In this document: positions 26,936 to 36,472 of the stretch, piece after piece
Position numbering within the stretch: the first letter of the stretch is position 1
Layout: every line of letters begins with the position of its first letter
Assembly (NCBI GenBank): GCA_020440605.1
Contig: JAGRNT010000006.1
Coordinates: 62,001-126,000, forward strand
Length of the DNA stretch: 64,000 nt
Direction of reading: 5' to 3'
DNA from: a bacterium
Lineage (GTDB): Bacteria > 4484-113 > JAFGCY01
The notes under the pieces: generated by a model
Told to the model about the DNA's origin: nothing
The model's input: the letters and a program-made list of their open reading frames with translations, nothing else
Databases searched by the model: none
Program-made: the position numbers and the translations under genes

Positions 26936-27676
26936 TTAGTCATCATTGGCTACAACGGAGGACGCGCCTTCTTCCCCTATATCCTGGGTCACTGCTGAAT
27001 TCTCTTGTTGCACTTGAATCACCAAACCGTCTTTGATACGCACTTCTCCATCAAAGTAATTACCCTTAATGGACTGTGAAAGGTCTGTGGCGGCTTGATT
27101 AATCGACTCAAGTATCTTCTTGTTTGAATTACCAAACACCATTGGCTTGACATACTCAACAACAAAATTCACTATGATCGTTACTGCCAGGACGATCAAT
27201 GCATTTGCCAGTGATGACTGCTTATTGAGCTTACGATCTTCTTCTCGGAATCTATCTTGGAGTGCAGCAGCTTCAAATCCTTTTGCTGAGCCGAGAAGTT
27301 CTCGCAGATATACATACTGAGCATCATCTACTGAAAGGTGATGGACACCTTCAATTACTCGATGCAACTCAGGCATATCGGGAATATGCTCACGATATCT
27401 GGCAAGCATCTCCTCTGTATAGAAAACATCTTCCATCATCTTAATTACATCTAGTATAGAAAATCCGAGCTGGTGAAATGCAAAAATTAGAGTTACCCAG
27501 TCTTCTGCTTTATAGTCAAGGTTCTCGCTGATGAGCCGTATACGATATTTTGGTCCAGTTCTTTTCTTAGCTCTTTCAATCGTCTTATCTACCACATCTT
27601 GGCTAATACTTGAAATCAATTTATTTCCTCTCTTTGTAAAAAGTCTCACAAAATAATCACGAATTCTCTTTAACAT
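26936..27676 (-). CDS. Single-TM protein of the defence operon, unknown
   Basis: The 246-aa product has a basic N-terminus (MLKRIRDYFVRLFTKRGNKL), a soluble helical part, one clear TM helix at about 155-180 (LANALIVLAVTIIVNFVVEY) and a polar acidic tail. No family is recognised. The gene starts 10 bp after the methylase stop, so it belongs to the operon. It is more AT-rich than the genes around it and absent from textbook DISARM or Druantia layouts, so it may be a lineage-specific effector or membrane anchor; this is speculation from position. Confidence 0.65.
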   Translation of the reverse strand: MLKRIRDYFVRLFTKRGNKLISSISQDVVDKTIERAKKRTGPKYRIRLISENLDYKAEDWVTLIFAFHQLGFSILDVIKMMEDVFYTEEMLARYREHIPDMPELHRVIEGVHHLSVDDAQYVYLRELLGSAKGFEAAALQDRFREEDRKLNKQSSLANALIVLAVTIIVNFVVEYVKPMVFGNSNKKILESINQAATDLSQSIKGNYFDGEVRIKDGLVIQVQQENSAVTQDIGEEGASSVVANDD

Positions 27677-27686
27677 GTTAACCTAA

Positions 27687-30600
27687 TTAATTTTGAACAG
27701 GAATAGATGAGTGTGTAAGAGATGGATCCCCTGGTGGCGGATCCAATCTAGTTTTGTAAGCTGCTCCATTGTCCTTTGCTAGCTGCATTTCATCGAAAAT
27801 CTCAAGTACGAGTCTCTTGGTACGAAATTCGCCGTGATCGCGTTCTTCATATTTGCGCAGAACAGTGAATGATTCAAGAATCCACTCTGCTTGTTCTCTG
27901 CTTAGCTCATACAAATGCATAATTGCAGCATCCAACTCGGCTTGAAGAAACTGGCGACGACTGGAATCCCAATTAAACGGAGGGTGGCGCTTTCCAAGGT
28001 CAAAAGCAAATGCTTCAAGTTCATGATTTGTGTAAGTTAACTCTAATACACGATCAGCTATCCAGGGTATTGTTGAGCAACCAGACCAAATTTGTTTAGA
28101 TGCGAGTTCCATTGGATGCATGATCGCCAGCTGCTCAATAATGAAGTATGACATGCCGTTTCCATTTTGCCTTGCATCAAAATCAATGATTAAACTGGAC
28201 AGGATTGCAAGAAATGCTGAAATGAGTTCAGCTGAAACTTCCAGTTGCATTATTGGAATTTTGTGACCGGCAGCAGTTAGTGGAATGACACAACATATCA
28301 GTGTTCTTTCTGTGGGGCCTAAGTCGCGCCAACCAATGAACCAATCTCGTTTTAATTTGCCTTGAACAGAGATGTCAACGATAGATTTACTTAGCCAGTA
28401 CCGAGGCTGAATTTGATAATCTGGATTTGTGTGTCCAGCTTCATCAACTCGCGGCAAGACACCCTTGTTGGCCTGCTTTTCGCTTTGCCCTTCATAGGTA
28501 CCATATCGATGATCATAGTGCCAGATCATCTTCCCTTCATAAAGAGGATACACCTCAGTGCCATCGGCCAGGATTGCCTTGGCACCATTACGGCTTACAA
28601 TTCGATCAGATATCATTTCGTGGTCTATGAACTTGTCTGAATCATTGGCCATATCAAACATTCGCATGAAGGAGACATCCCAGGGGTTGTCAAGGATTTC
28701 TCCGTTTTCAGACTTGCTGATCAAAACAGGTGCAACTGAGTGGATGTGAGCTGTGACTTCAGCATCCCTGGCCCAACGGAAAGCAGGGATATTCATGGTG
28801 TTTGGATTGATGGCCTGAATCTGACTGGCAGTTAAACGATATCTCTTAGCCTCTTCGTGAATTTCAGCTGCCTGCCTGTTATGTGCTGTGAACCATGGTT
28901 TGTCAACTTCTCTCCCGGTTCCGTGAATGGTCAGCAGGCCAAATTTAATTTCGTTGTGTACTTCTGGGAAAACCTTGTCTTCATTTTCAAACCCAAAAAA
29001 GGACGCCAGGGTTCTTGTGTCCAATAGATGTTTCAGGAACTTTCGGTATGTAAATCCAACCACCAGCCCATTTGGCAGAATCATACCTGCGGCACCGTTT
29101 GGGTTGATTGCCTGCCGGTTATGGTCAGCAAACACGGCATAAACATTTACGTCACCAACGCCACCCAGGGGGAAGCGATCAGAAGTACGCATGAAGGCAC
29201 TGGCACACATTGCTTCCCGCTTGGCATCTGACCATTCGCGAGCCAGTTCAGGGTTACTTACAGTTAGGTTGTTGATCAGCTTCTTGCGTGCTGCTGCATT
29301 CTTTGCATTGGCAATTTCCAGATCCCGGAATCCGAACCACTCCTTCTCCTGGATCTTCACCCGCTCCCAGGGCGGGTTGCCAAGTATTACATCAAAACCT
29401 CCATCCGCAAACACTTCCGGGAACTCCAGCGGCCAGTGGAAGAAGGGCAGCTTTTCACTGTATTCCAGGGCTATCCCGTTCAAGCGCTCGTCCACAGGCC
29501 TGTTGCCAAGCACGGCATTGACATGCTCCGTAGTGATTGCCGGCTGTCCCTTCTGGTAATGCTGGAAAAAGGCTGCACACCACATGTCGCAGGCAGTCTT
29601 TAGCTGAAGCCAGTGTTCGTCACTGTGGTTCTGGATGTAAACCTGCTTCTTACGGCGCACTGCCTCCGGCGAGTCATCCCCGAGCTGGTCAACCTCCCGC
29701 CCTGCCTGGGCCAGTTTGTCGAGAGCCTGCCCTGGATCAACCCCAAACAGGCTGCTGCCACCTTCGCGCTGTTCCTTATTGACCTTCTTCCACTTCCTGG
29801 CAACTTCCTTGTCATCACCCTCCAGGTCCTTGTAGGCAGCATCGGGAATGCCCTGACTGAGCACTTTCAGGTCGAAGATGCCAATCAGGGAATCGCCGCA
29901 GCGGATATGGTGGTCCAGGAAGGACAGAGGCTTCTCGCCATAATGGCTTTCCAGCCAGAGTGCCACCCGGCAGAGGTCCACGGCAAGCGGGTTCTTGTCC
30001 ACGCCGTAGATGCAGTGCGAGATCACCTCACGCACGGATTCCCGGGTCTGGTCCGGAGCCGGCTCCTCCTCACCGGACACAACCCTGGCCAGCTCCTTGC
30101 CAATGCGCCGCGCGGCTGCCAGCAGGAAATGCCCACTGCCGCAGGCCGGGTCGCAGACACGCAGCCCCAGCAGGGCCTTGCTGGCCCGCTGCTTGTAGTC
30201 CAGGCTGGTCCTGTCGGGCACCTTATCCTTCACCGCCTGCAGCCGTTCCTCGATCACGGGCTCCAGCGCTGAGCGGATCAGTTCATTCACAAGCTGCGGC
30301 GGAGTGTAATAGGAACCCGTGGTCTTGCGCTCGGAGCCGGATACCAGCTCAAAGCTGGGCAGCCCTCGGCCATCCTTCGAAATTTCCGGATGAAACTCCA
30401 GCAGGCTTTCGTAGACAGAGCCGAGCTCCTCCACATCCAGCGCAGCATAGTTGACCCGGCGCAAGGGAGCACCCTTCTTCTCTTCGTAGTAGACAAGCCT
30501 GTGCAGCGCCTCAAGGAAGTCCTTGTTATGGATCGAGCAGGAGTCAAGAGTCTGGTGGGCAAACAGCTCACCATTGAGCGGGGCGGCATTGAACATAGCT

Positions 30601-31667
30601 GCCATCCGCTCATCGGACAGCACCTGCCACAGCACACGCAGACCCTGCCAGATGTCGTCATATGCGGAGTAGGCGGAGCGGTTGTCAACCGCCTTACGCA
30701 GCCGGGAGATGCCGTAGTACTTCCTGTAGGCGGGATCAGAACTGATCAACCCGCGTTCCTCGGACACAAGCAAGAAGAGGAAACGATAGACCAGCCGCAG
30801 CAGTTGGCGGTAGAGGCTGATAGCGCTGAGGTGGTCAGGGTCTGAGCTGGGTAGAGTCAGTTTGTTGCGCAGAGAATCATTGGCAGAATGGCTGAGGAAG
30901 CCATTGGCCAGCATCTCAATGCATTGCTCCACGCCATCACGTAGGTTCTCCCTGACACGGCCACCCTGCTCAACGCTGTGCTTGTAATACTGCTCAATCA
31001 GGCAGGACTCGGAGTCGTCAATGCCCTGCGGGAAACGGCTGCGGTGCAGCAGCATGTAGAGTAGGCGAAACTCGGGGAAGCGCTGGTCCTCGAAGATCTG
31101 CTCAAGGTTGAATTCGATATAGGCCTGGCGCCGGATGAAGCTGCAGTCGCGCAGCACGCGCAGGGTTAGGCCGTTGCTGACAATGCTCCAGACATGCTCG
31201 GTGCGGTTGAGGTATTCCTGCACGAGGGTATGCGGAGCCATGCGTGGACGGCCTGAGGCGGGCAGCTTGCCGAGCTCCTGCCGGAAGCCGACGATGTGAA
31301 GTGGCAATGCATCCTCATCATCACCGGCGCGATGTGAAATGGCAAAAGTCATGCCACCGACGTCATATGCCTTGGGATTGTAAGTCAGCTGATAGCCAAG
31401 AGTTGACAACAGAGGTATCATCCAGAAGTCCCTGGTTGTGCTGGTGCCAATGTCTTCCATCTGCAGGCGATCGCGACGGCTCTTGAAGATTTCCCATTGC
31501 GCACGGGTATCGGCAAACACGGCTGCAATCTCATCGGTCAGATTGCGATTCCTGGCCAGCCCGAAGTCTGCTGGCTTGAGCCCCTGCAGCTCAGCTGCTG
31601 AGATCTGGTCCAGCAGGTCTGAGCTTATCAGCCCACCTTCGATCCTGATTGCGGGGTAGTTGCTCAT
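27687..31667 (-). CDS. Large N6-adenine DNA methyltransferase (DrmMI/Eco57I-like)
   Basis: The 1326-aa protein has the Eco57I-type MTase core: GSYYTPPQLVNELIRSALEP, SAM-binding motif I LRVCDPACGSGHFLLAAARR at about 500-515, and catalytic motif IV VILGNPPWERVKI (NPPW) at about 760. Flanking N- and C-terminal regions are long, as in the class 1 DISARM methylase DrmMI and type IIG enzymes. It would mark host DNA at an unknown site. No nuclease motif of a type IIG fusion is evident at the N-terminus. Its start overlaps the stop of the SNF2 gene by 4 bp (ATGA), so they are translationally coupled. Confidence 0.9.
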   Translation of the reverse strand: MSNYPAIRIEGGLISSDLLDQISAAELQGLKPADFGLARNRNLTDEIAAVFADTRAQWEIFKSRRDRLQMEDIGTSTTRDFWMIPLLSTLGYQLTYNPKAYDVGGMTFAISHRAGDDEDALPLHIVGFRQELGKLPASGRPRMAPHTLVQEYLNRTEHVWSIVSNGLTLRVLRDCSFIRRQAYIEFNLEQIFEDQRFPEFRLLYMLLHRSRFPQGIDDSESCLIEQYYKHSVEQGGRVRENLRDGVEQCIEMLANGFLSHSANDSLRNKLTLPSSDPDHLSAISLYRQLLRLVYRFLFLLVSEERGLISSDPAYRKYYGISRLRKAVDNRSAYSAYDDIWQGLRVLWQVLSDERMAAMFNAAPLNGELFAHQTLDSCSIHNKDFLEALHRLVYYEEKKGAPLRRVNYAALDVEELGSVYESLLEFHPEISKDGRGLPSFELVSGSERKTTGSYYTPPQLVNELIRSALEPVIEERLQAVKDKVPDRTSLDYKQRASKALLGLRVCDPACGSGHFLLAAARRIGKELARVVSGEEEPAPDQTRESVREVISHCIYGVDKNPLAVDLCRVALWLESHYGEKPLSFLDHHIRCGDSLIGIFDLKVLSQGIPDAAYKDLEGDDKEVARKWKKVNKEQREGGSSLFGVDPGQALDKLAQAGREVDQLGDDSPEAVRRKKQVYIQNHSDEHWLQLKTACDMWCAAFFQHYQKGQPAITTEHVNAVLGNRPVDERLNGIALEYSEKLPFFHWPLEFPEVFADGGFDVILGNPPWERVKIQEKEWFGFRDLEIANAKNAAARKKLINNLTVSNPELAREWSDAKREAMCASAFMRTSDRFPLGGVGDVNVYAVFADHNRQAINPNGAAGMILPNGLVVGFTYRKFLKHLLDTRTLASFFGFENEDKVFPEVHNEIKFGLLTIHGTGREVDKPWFTAHNRQAAEIHEEAKRYRLTASQIQAINPNTMNIPAFRWARDAEVTAHIHSVAPVLISKSENGEILDNPWDVSFMRMFDMANDSDKFIDHEMISDRIVSRNGAKAILADGTEVYPLYEGKMIWHYDHRYGTYEGQSEKQANKGVLPRVDEAGHTNPDYQIQPRYWLSKSIVDISVQGKLKRDWFIGWRDLGPTERTLICCVIPLTAAGHKIPIMQLEVSAELISAFLAILSSLIIDFDARQNGNGMSYFIIEQLAIMHPMELASKQIWSGCSTIPWIADRVLELTYTNHELEAFAFDLGKRHPPFNWDSSRRQFLQAELDAAIMHLYELSREQAEWILESFTVLRKYEERDHGEFRTKRLVLEIFDEMQLAKDNGAAYKTRLDPPPGDPSLTHSSIPVQN

Positions 31668-34660
31668 TTGGCCCCCAGCGGATCAATGACGACGACACCC
31701 AGAAGGTCGGGGGGCAGTTGTGCTTCGACCTTGAGGCCACGCACGATCTGCGATGCGGCCTGGCGCACACGCTTGTGTGCTGCCTCAAGGGCTGCAGCAC
31801 GCTCCTGGATCTTCGGTGCGATAGCGCTTTCAAGTTCCGACCAGTTATCCAGCACGGGACTGAGCAGAGCCTGCTTTTCATTCAGTGGAATGTTTGCATC
31901 GGGCAGGGCTTCTGCAAGCAGGCGCAGGCTTTCGGAATCAGGCAGCCACTTTGGCTGGGAAGGCTTGCTTCCTTCATAGCCCATCACCAGCACCTCCTCA
32001 GAAATCTGAACATGACTGTCAGGCTTCTTAAGCAGGTAACGAATGCGAAGAAGCAAGATGGTCGTTCTGTTGCTGACTCCTCTTGAGCGGATCACTCCGC
32101 ACCGGGATACGGCAGGGTTGCCATTCTCTGCAAGCGCTTCCTCGATCAGGTAGCGCGAGATGGCTGCAACCAGCTTGTGGTTGCGACCGATGTACTCCGC
32201 ATCCTCCGCGCCTTCAGGTGTGGGAGAGGAGAATGTGATCTTCCACTTCCCGCTCTTCAGAGAAGGCAATGCAAAACTGATGGCCGGAGGCACGGTGGCA
32301 ATTGCTGTGCTGGCAACAGCAACGTTGTAAACGTCCTTGTTGCCGGCCTTGCTGATCTGCAGGTCCAGGCGCTGGGCAGCAGCAAGCATGAATTGCCTGA
32401 CGGCGTCGCTGTCACCAAGTACTTCATCGATTGATTCAAGCTCGGAGCGGACTTCAGCAGGCTTGAGGGCGCGCTGGGCAAACCTCGACCGGTTGACGCG
32501 CTCGCGCTCAACGTCCCTGTCCCAGCGCGCCTGCAGTTGATGTTTCATCTGAATTTCGTCATCATCCAAATCCAGACGCAACTGGTTATTCTGATCCCGT
32601 TTGCCACGCAGAAACAGGGAATTCAGGAGGGCTTCAAACACCGACTGACTTTCCTCAGGGACGGGGACGTAAGTTCCTAGAGCCTTATGGATAGTCCTGG
32701 CCTTATTGAGCAGTACCTCAAGAACAACGCCATCCACCGGGTTTTCAGGGCTGTAATAGCGGATGCTCTTCACCACTGGAGAGGGCTGGTTGAAACGATC
32801 TACGCGGCCTTCCCGCTGCTCGAGCCTGTTAGGGTTCCAGGGAAGGTCATAATGCAGCACGGCATCGAACACATGTTGCAGGTTTATACCTTCGCTAAGA
32901 CAGTCTGTTGAGACAAGCACCCGTGGCAGATCTCCATTGATCTCCTGGATCTTTGCCTGGCGTTCGTCATCTCCCATCCGACTGGTGATGGGGACTACCT
33001 GCACATCTGACATTCCTTTGGAAAGTTCCTTGCGCAGGGCATTGCCAACATACTCAGCGGTTGCAATGAAGCGGCACCAGATGATCGGGTTGAAGCCAGC
33101 GTCCAGTAGCTCCCTGGTCAGCTTGATGCATTGGTTGAGCTTGGTGTCGTCCTTTGAATCAAGCAGGTCCTTTGCCAGCTTGCCAAGCGCTCGCAGTTTC
33201 CTTCGATCTGAATCGCCAAGCGTGGCCTCGGCAGAATCCACAGGGGGCAGTGGTTGCTCATCGTCCGTGAGCATCTCACTGGACTCGAATACATAGCCGC
33301 GGAATTCAAGCTCATCATCACTGTCATCGAGTTTGTCATGCCGTGATTCCAGTGTTGCCAATGCTGCGGCCGGACTGGACATCGCACAACGCATCAGCGC
33401 CAGTGCACCCCAGAAGCGTGCGCGTCGCATGTTCTTTGCAAGGGTTTGACCGGATTCGACTATCTCTGAGCAGAAGTCGTATGTCTTATCAAACAGCTTC
33501 CGGTAAGCGGCGGAGAGTTCGTAAGTCTCATCTGAAGGATCTCGTTCAGGAAAGCAATGCTCTCCATCCCAATCCTGCTTGATGTCAGGGCGAGTCCGCT
33601 GGACGAAGTGCCTGGCAAGTTCAATGCGCTGATCCTCACTGAGGGAAGCCATCTGCCAACTCTCGAACTTCGGGTTGAGCAGGCCAAGCAGTGAACTGAA
33701 GGCGGATTCGATGCCGCTGTGGGGAGTAGCGCTCAGCAAAATCAGGTGGCGTTGTCTGTCTGAAAGGGCACTGATCTCGCGGAGAAGCTTGTGACGATAG
33801 TGTTTGTTGTCCGAGCTGTCGTTGGAGTTGGCAGAGCCATGTGCCTCGTCCACGATCACCAAGTCCGGACAGTCCTGCAGGAATGCATGGCGATTGCGGT
33901 CAGTCTTGATGAAGTCGATACTGGCAACCTGGACAGGATAATGGGCGTAGATGCTTTCAGTTGCCGGCTTGGCGCGGTCCAGCTGGTTGGTAGTGCCAGA
34001 GCGGATCACAACTGCTTCCATGTTCATCTTTTCGGTAATTTCGGCTTGCCACTGCTCACAGAGGTAGGGAGGGCAAAGTACGCAGAAGTTGCGGATCTCA
34101 CCACGGTCGAACATCTCCCTGGCAATCATCAATGCTTCTACAGTTTTTCCTATGCCAACGTCATCCGCTATGAACATGCGGACCAGATCCAGCCGCAGAG
34201 CCATGAGAAGCGGAACAAACTGGTAGATTCGTGGCCTGACGGAAATGTGACCGAGGGACCTGAACGGATTGGCACCTTCACGCAGCGCGAGGCGAGCAGC
34301 CTGGTACAGCAGGTGAGTGCTTGCGGCATCTGAGATGTCAGTAGTGGAGGGGAGGGCGAAGGAAGATGGTTGGATTCGCTCAGTTGGAAGCGTGTAGCCA
34401 ACCAGTTCCATTAGATCCTTACGTATCCCGATAACATCGTCAGACACACCGGATAGTGGTCGAAGCAGAATCAGATTAGGATCATCCGCGGGCATGAACA
34501 CCCAATCCCTGTTGCGGCAATGGACAATGGAGCCAGGAGTCAGGCTCTTCGCAGGCTTTTCGTAATCGCTACTTCCCACCGGGCAACCTTCGTTTGGGTC
34601 AGTGACTAGATTTACCGTTCTTTGTGGCAACCTTGTATTCCGTGAAATGTTGGGAAACAA
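31664..34660 (-). CDS. SNF2-family helicase (DrmD-like)
   Basis: The 998-aa ATPase has Walker A FIADDVGIGKTVEALMIARE (about 175-195), DEAH box VIVDEAHGSAN, LLSATPHSGIESAFSSLLGL, and C-terminal motifs VSTDCLSEGINLQHVFDAVL and LPWNPNRLEQREGRVDRFNQ. The N-terminus carries the IVHCRNRDWVFMPADDPNLI stretch that in my recollection is typical of DISARM DrmD. These enzymes move on DNA or remodel bound protein. The start is uncertain: TTG at 34660 without a ribosome site; the next ATG (34495) would cut into the conserved N-terminus. It is coupled to the methylase gene. Confidence 0.88.
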   Translation of the reverse strand: MFPNISRNTRLPQRTVNLVTDPNEGCPVGSSDYEKPAKSLTPGSIVHCRNRDWVFMPADDPNLILLRPLSGVSDDVIGIRKDLMELVGYTLPTERIQPSSFALPSTTDISDAASTHLLYQAARLALREGANPFRSLGHISVRPRIYQFVPLLMALRLDLVRMFIADDVGIGKTVEALMIAREMFDRGEIRNFCVLCPPYLCEQWQAEITEKMNMEAVVIRSGTTNQLDRAKPATESIYAHYPVQVASIDFIKTDRNRHAFLQDCPDLVIVDEAHGSANSNDSSDNKHYRHKLLREISALSDRQRHLILLSATPHSGIESAFSSLLGLLNPKFESWQMASLSEDQRIELARHFVQRTRPDIKQDWDGEHCFPERDPSDETYELSAAYRKLFDKTYDFCSEIVESGQTLAKNMRRARFWGALALMRCAMSSPAAALATLESRHDKLDDSDDELEFRGYVFESSEMLTDDEQPLPPVDSAEATLGDSDRRKLRALGKLAKDLLDSKDDTKLNQCIKLTRELLDAGFNPIIWCRFIATAEYVGNALRKELSKGMSDVQVVPITSRMGDDERQAKIQEINGDLPRVLVSTDCLSEGINLQHVFDAVLHYDLPWNPNRLEQREGRVDRFNQPSPVVKSIRYYSPENPVDGVVLEVLLNKARTIHKALGTYVPVPEESQSVFEALLNSLFLRGKRDQNNQLRLDLDDDEIQMKHQLQARWDRDVERERVNRSRFAQRALKPAEVRSELESIDEVLGDSDAVRQFMLAAAQRLDLQISKAGNKDVYNVAVASTAIATVPPAISFALPSLKSGKWKITFSSPTPEGAEDAEYIGRNHKLVAAISRYLIEEALAENGNPAVSRCGVIRSRGVSNRTTILLLRIRYLLKKPDSHVQISEEVLVMGYEGSKPSQPKWLPDSESLRLLAEALPDANIPLNEKQALLSPVLDNWSELESAIAPKIQERAAALEAAHKRVRQAASQIVRGLKVEAQLPPDLLGVVVIDPLGAK

Positions 34661-34769
34661 TTACTTGGACTTTGGCTTGCCTCGTTTCAATTATAGAACA
34701 GCGATACAAGAACTCTGAGGGTTGAGGTGCGTTTGTCAGATAGGCACAAGTCTAGGGGCACTCCCCAGC

Positions 34770-35654
34770 TTACTTCTTCTTGAACTTGCCGCCTGTTCCA
34801 TTCAGAATGACGGAATGCCATGCATCTCCATCTTTCTTGGTAAGCTTAGTTTTCTGTCTCTGTTTCTCAGTTTCCTTGTCTTTGAGACGCTGGTCGTATC
34901 GATCCAATATGTACTGAGGGACCTTGCCAGCCAACTCAGCACGCACAATACGCTCAAGGATTTGGTTTAGATCTACTGCCTTATCAGTATTAGTGTTCTG
35001 GTTCGTTTTGGATCCATTGGCAGCATTTTGCTTTGAACTCTTAGATCGCGACTTTTTCTTTCGGGACTTCCTGTTCTTAGCTGAGTTGTCACTTCTGAGT
35101 TGTTTTGCGGAATTCAAAGCCAGGCTAGAATCTGAAATCAACTTGCCATTCTCATCATATTGAATCTCCTTCTTTCTCGCTGGAACCCGGACGTCCTGAT
35201 TTGTCAACATCACCTTCGAACTGGAACTGGTCTTGGAAATCCAGCACGGCTTAAGCTGTGGATTTCTGGACTGCCGAGATAAAAGATCTGCAGAATTTGA
35301 CAACACATCATATCTAAACCCTAATTCAATAAACAGACTGCATAGAGGAATCCGCTCTTGAGGCAGTACATCTTCCATCCTGGAATAGTTATGCTGTCCA
35401 TCACCATTATCGAATGACAGGATGAACTTACCTTCATGTACTAAGAGCTTCTTCAGTAGCAAGTCATTTAGTCGCTGGTTGCCTTTCATCACTCCATTGG
35501 ATCTGAGAAACAAATATAAATCATTGGTATCTAAACAGAACCCGCCAAAATATTGAACTTGCCATTCAAAATACAACAACACAGCTTGAACCAAGCGATT
35601 ATGCCCACGAATTGCTTGCGCAATGGCTCCTGAAGTAGTGAGATTCTGATCCAT
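34770..35654 (-). CDS. Basic hypothetical protein of the defence operon
   Basis: The 294-aa product has a folded N-terminal half (AIRGHNRLVQAVLLYFEWQV, GFCLDTNDLYLFLRSNG) and a low-complexity Lys/Ser/Asn-rich stretch at about 190-225 (KNRKSRKKKSRSKSSKQ), then a charged helix ending KFKKK. The basic part suggests nucleic-acid contact. No known domain is recognised. It lies between the OB-fold gene (36-bp gap) and the SNF2 gene (109-bp gap), all leftward. AT-rich relative to the chromosome flank. Confidence 0.6.
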   Translation of the reverse strand: MDQNLTTSGAIAQAIRGHNRLVQAVLLYFEWQVQYFGGFCLDTNDLYLFLRSNGVMKGNQRLNDLLLKKLLVHEGKFILSFDNGDGQHNYSRMEDVLPQERIPLCSLFIELGFRYDVLSNSADLLSRQSRNPQLKPCWISKTSSSSKVMLTNQDVRVPARKKEIQYDENGKLISDSSLALNSAKQLRSDNSAKNRKSRKKKSRSKSSKQNAANGSKTNQNTNTDKAVDLNQILERIVRAELAGKVPQYILDRYDQRLKDKETEKQRQKTKLTKKDGDAWHSVILNGTGGKFKKK

Positions 35655-35690
35655 TACTGTTATCTAGCATCATAGCACTTTGGATGCGGA

Positions 35691-36401
35691 TCAATCCGCT
35701 GAGAAGAATTTGCAGTCGTAGACCAGGACAGCTCCCGTGTCCAGCTGTCCCAGGACTTTTCCTTCGATCGTCACCTTCTGCCCGGCTTTCAGAGAGCTGA
35801 ACTTCTGCTTATTCCAGTTCTCGAAAACACACTGAACGCCTCGAAATGTGCCGCTTCCGTCAAGCATGATGTAGGCCCGGTGGGAATCCAGAGTGCCCAG
35901 TTCTGACTTGATGGAGTCAATCTTTCCCGTGACAATCACGAAGGTGTTCTGCCACTTGCTGTTGGCAGCGATTTCGTTGTCCTCGAACTCCTTATACAGG
36001 GTGGATGCTGAGACAGCGTTGCCATAGGATCTTAAACTGTCAGTGAATGGATTGAAGAACATTGCCCAGATAACCACTGCCGTAAAGATTGTCAACAAGC
36101 AGCTGATAGTTCTAGACGTTACCTTCGCATTTTGGCCATTCTCGATCTGCATCCTGGATTGAGGTAATACTGATTCCTTGGCAGCTGCAGCTTCCCTAAG
36201 AGTGGTGCTGGGAATGGAGACATTGGAAGACACCGCCGATTCCATAGGCATGTCCTGTATGGAAAGTGTTGATTCTGATGCATGTTCTGAGCGCTGCTTG
36301 AGGTCCTCAAATTCCTGTTTGCAGACTCTGCAGACAGTAGATGGGTAATGCTTCGCGAGCTCCCTGCCACATAATTCACAAGAGGATGTTGATCCAGCCA
36401 T
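35691..36401 (-). CDS. Zinc-ribbon, single-TM protein with OB-fold (tRNA_anti-like) domain
   Basis: ATG at 36401 with GGAGGTGA gives 236 aa; a longer frame to 36455 runs into the promoter. The N-terminal zinc ribbon has CELCGRELAKHYPSTVCRVC, followed by a Ser-rich linker, a TM helix at about 100-115 (ISCLLTIFTAVVIWAMFF) and a C-terminal OB-fold of the tRNA_anti-like type (FVIVTGKIDSIKSELGTLDS, AGQKVTIEGKVLGQLDTGAV). Such proteins are usually of unknown function. It is the first gene of the leftward operon and faces the controller gene across a promoter with a palindrome. Confidence 0.75.
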   Translation of the reverse strand: MAGSTSSCELCGRELAKHYPSTVCRVCKQEFEDLKQRSEHASESTLSIQDMPMESAVSSNVSIPSTTLREAAAAKESVLPQSRMQIENGQNAKVTSRTISCLLTIFTAVVIWAMFFNPFTDSLRSYGNAVSASTLYKEFEDNEIAANSKWQNTFVIVTGKIDSIKSELGTLDSHRAYIMLDGSGTFRGVQCVFENWNKQKFSSLKAGQKVTIEGKVLGQLDTGAVLVYDCKFFSAD

Positions 36402-36426
36402 TGTCACCTCCAGCCTCGTCCTGCTA

Positions 36427-36455
36427 CTTATAGTCTGTAGACCTATAAAATGCAA
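36427..36455 (-). promoter_or_regulatory. Sigma-70-type promoter of the defence operon
   Basis: On the minus strand TTGCAT (36455-36450) and TATAAG (36432-36427) are separated by 17 bp, about 26 bp before the ATG at 36401. The palindrome at 36429-36447 sits between and over these hexamers, so a bound regulator would block the promoter. Confidence 0.65.
36429..36447. promoter_or_regulatory. C-box-like palindrome, likely operator
   Basis: TATAGTCTGTAGACCTATA: inner arms GTCT/AGAC around GT, outer arms TATA/TATA with one extra base on the right. It resembles the operators of R-M controller proteins, which carry GACT/AGTC-type half-sites around TATA. It lies between the XRE-type controller gene (36473) and the leftward operon. 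Confidence 0.6.
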
Positions 36456-36472
36456 GTCATTAGCGTTACTTC

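Noticed and set aside
36402..36455. Longer N-terminus for the zinc-ribbon protein beginning at 36455
   Set aside because: Those codons cover the -35, the palindrome and the -10; the ATG at 36401 has a full Shine-Dalgarno.
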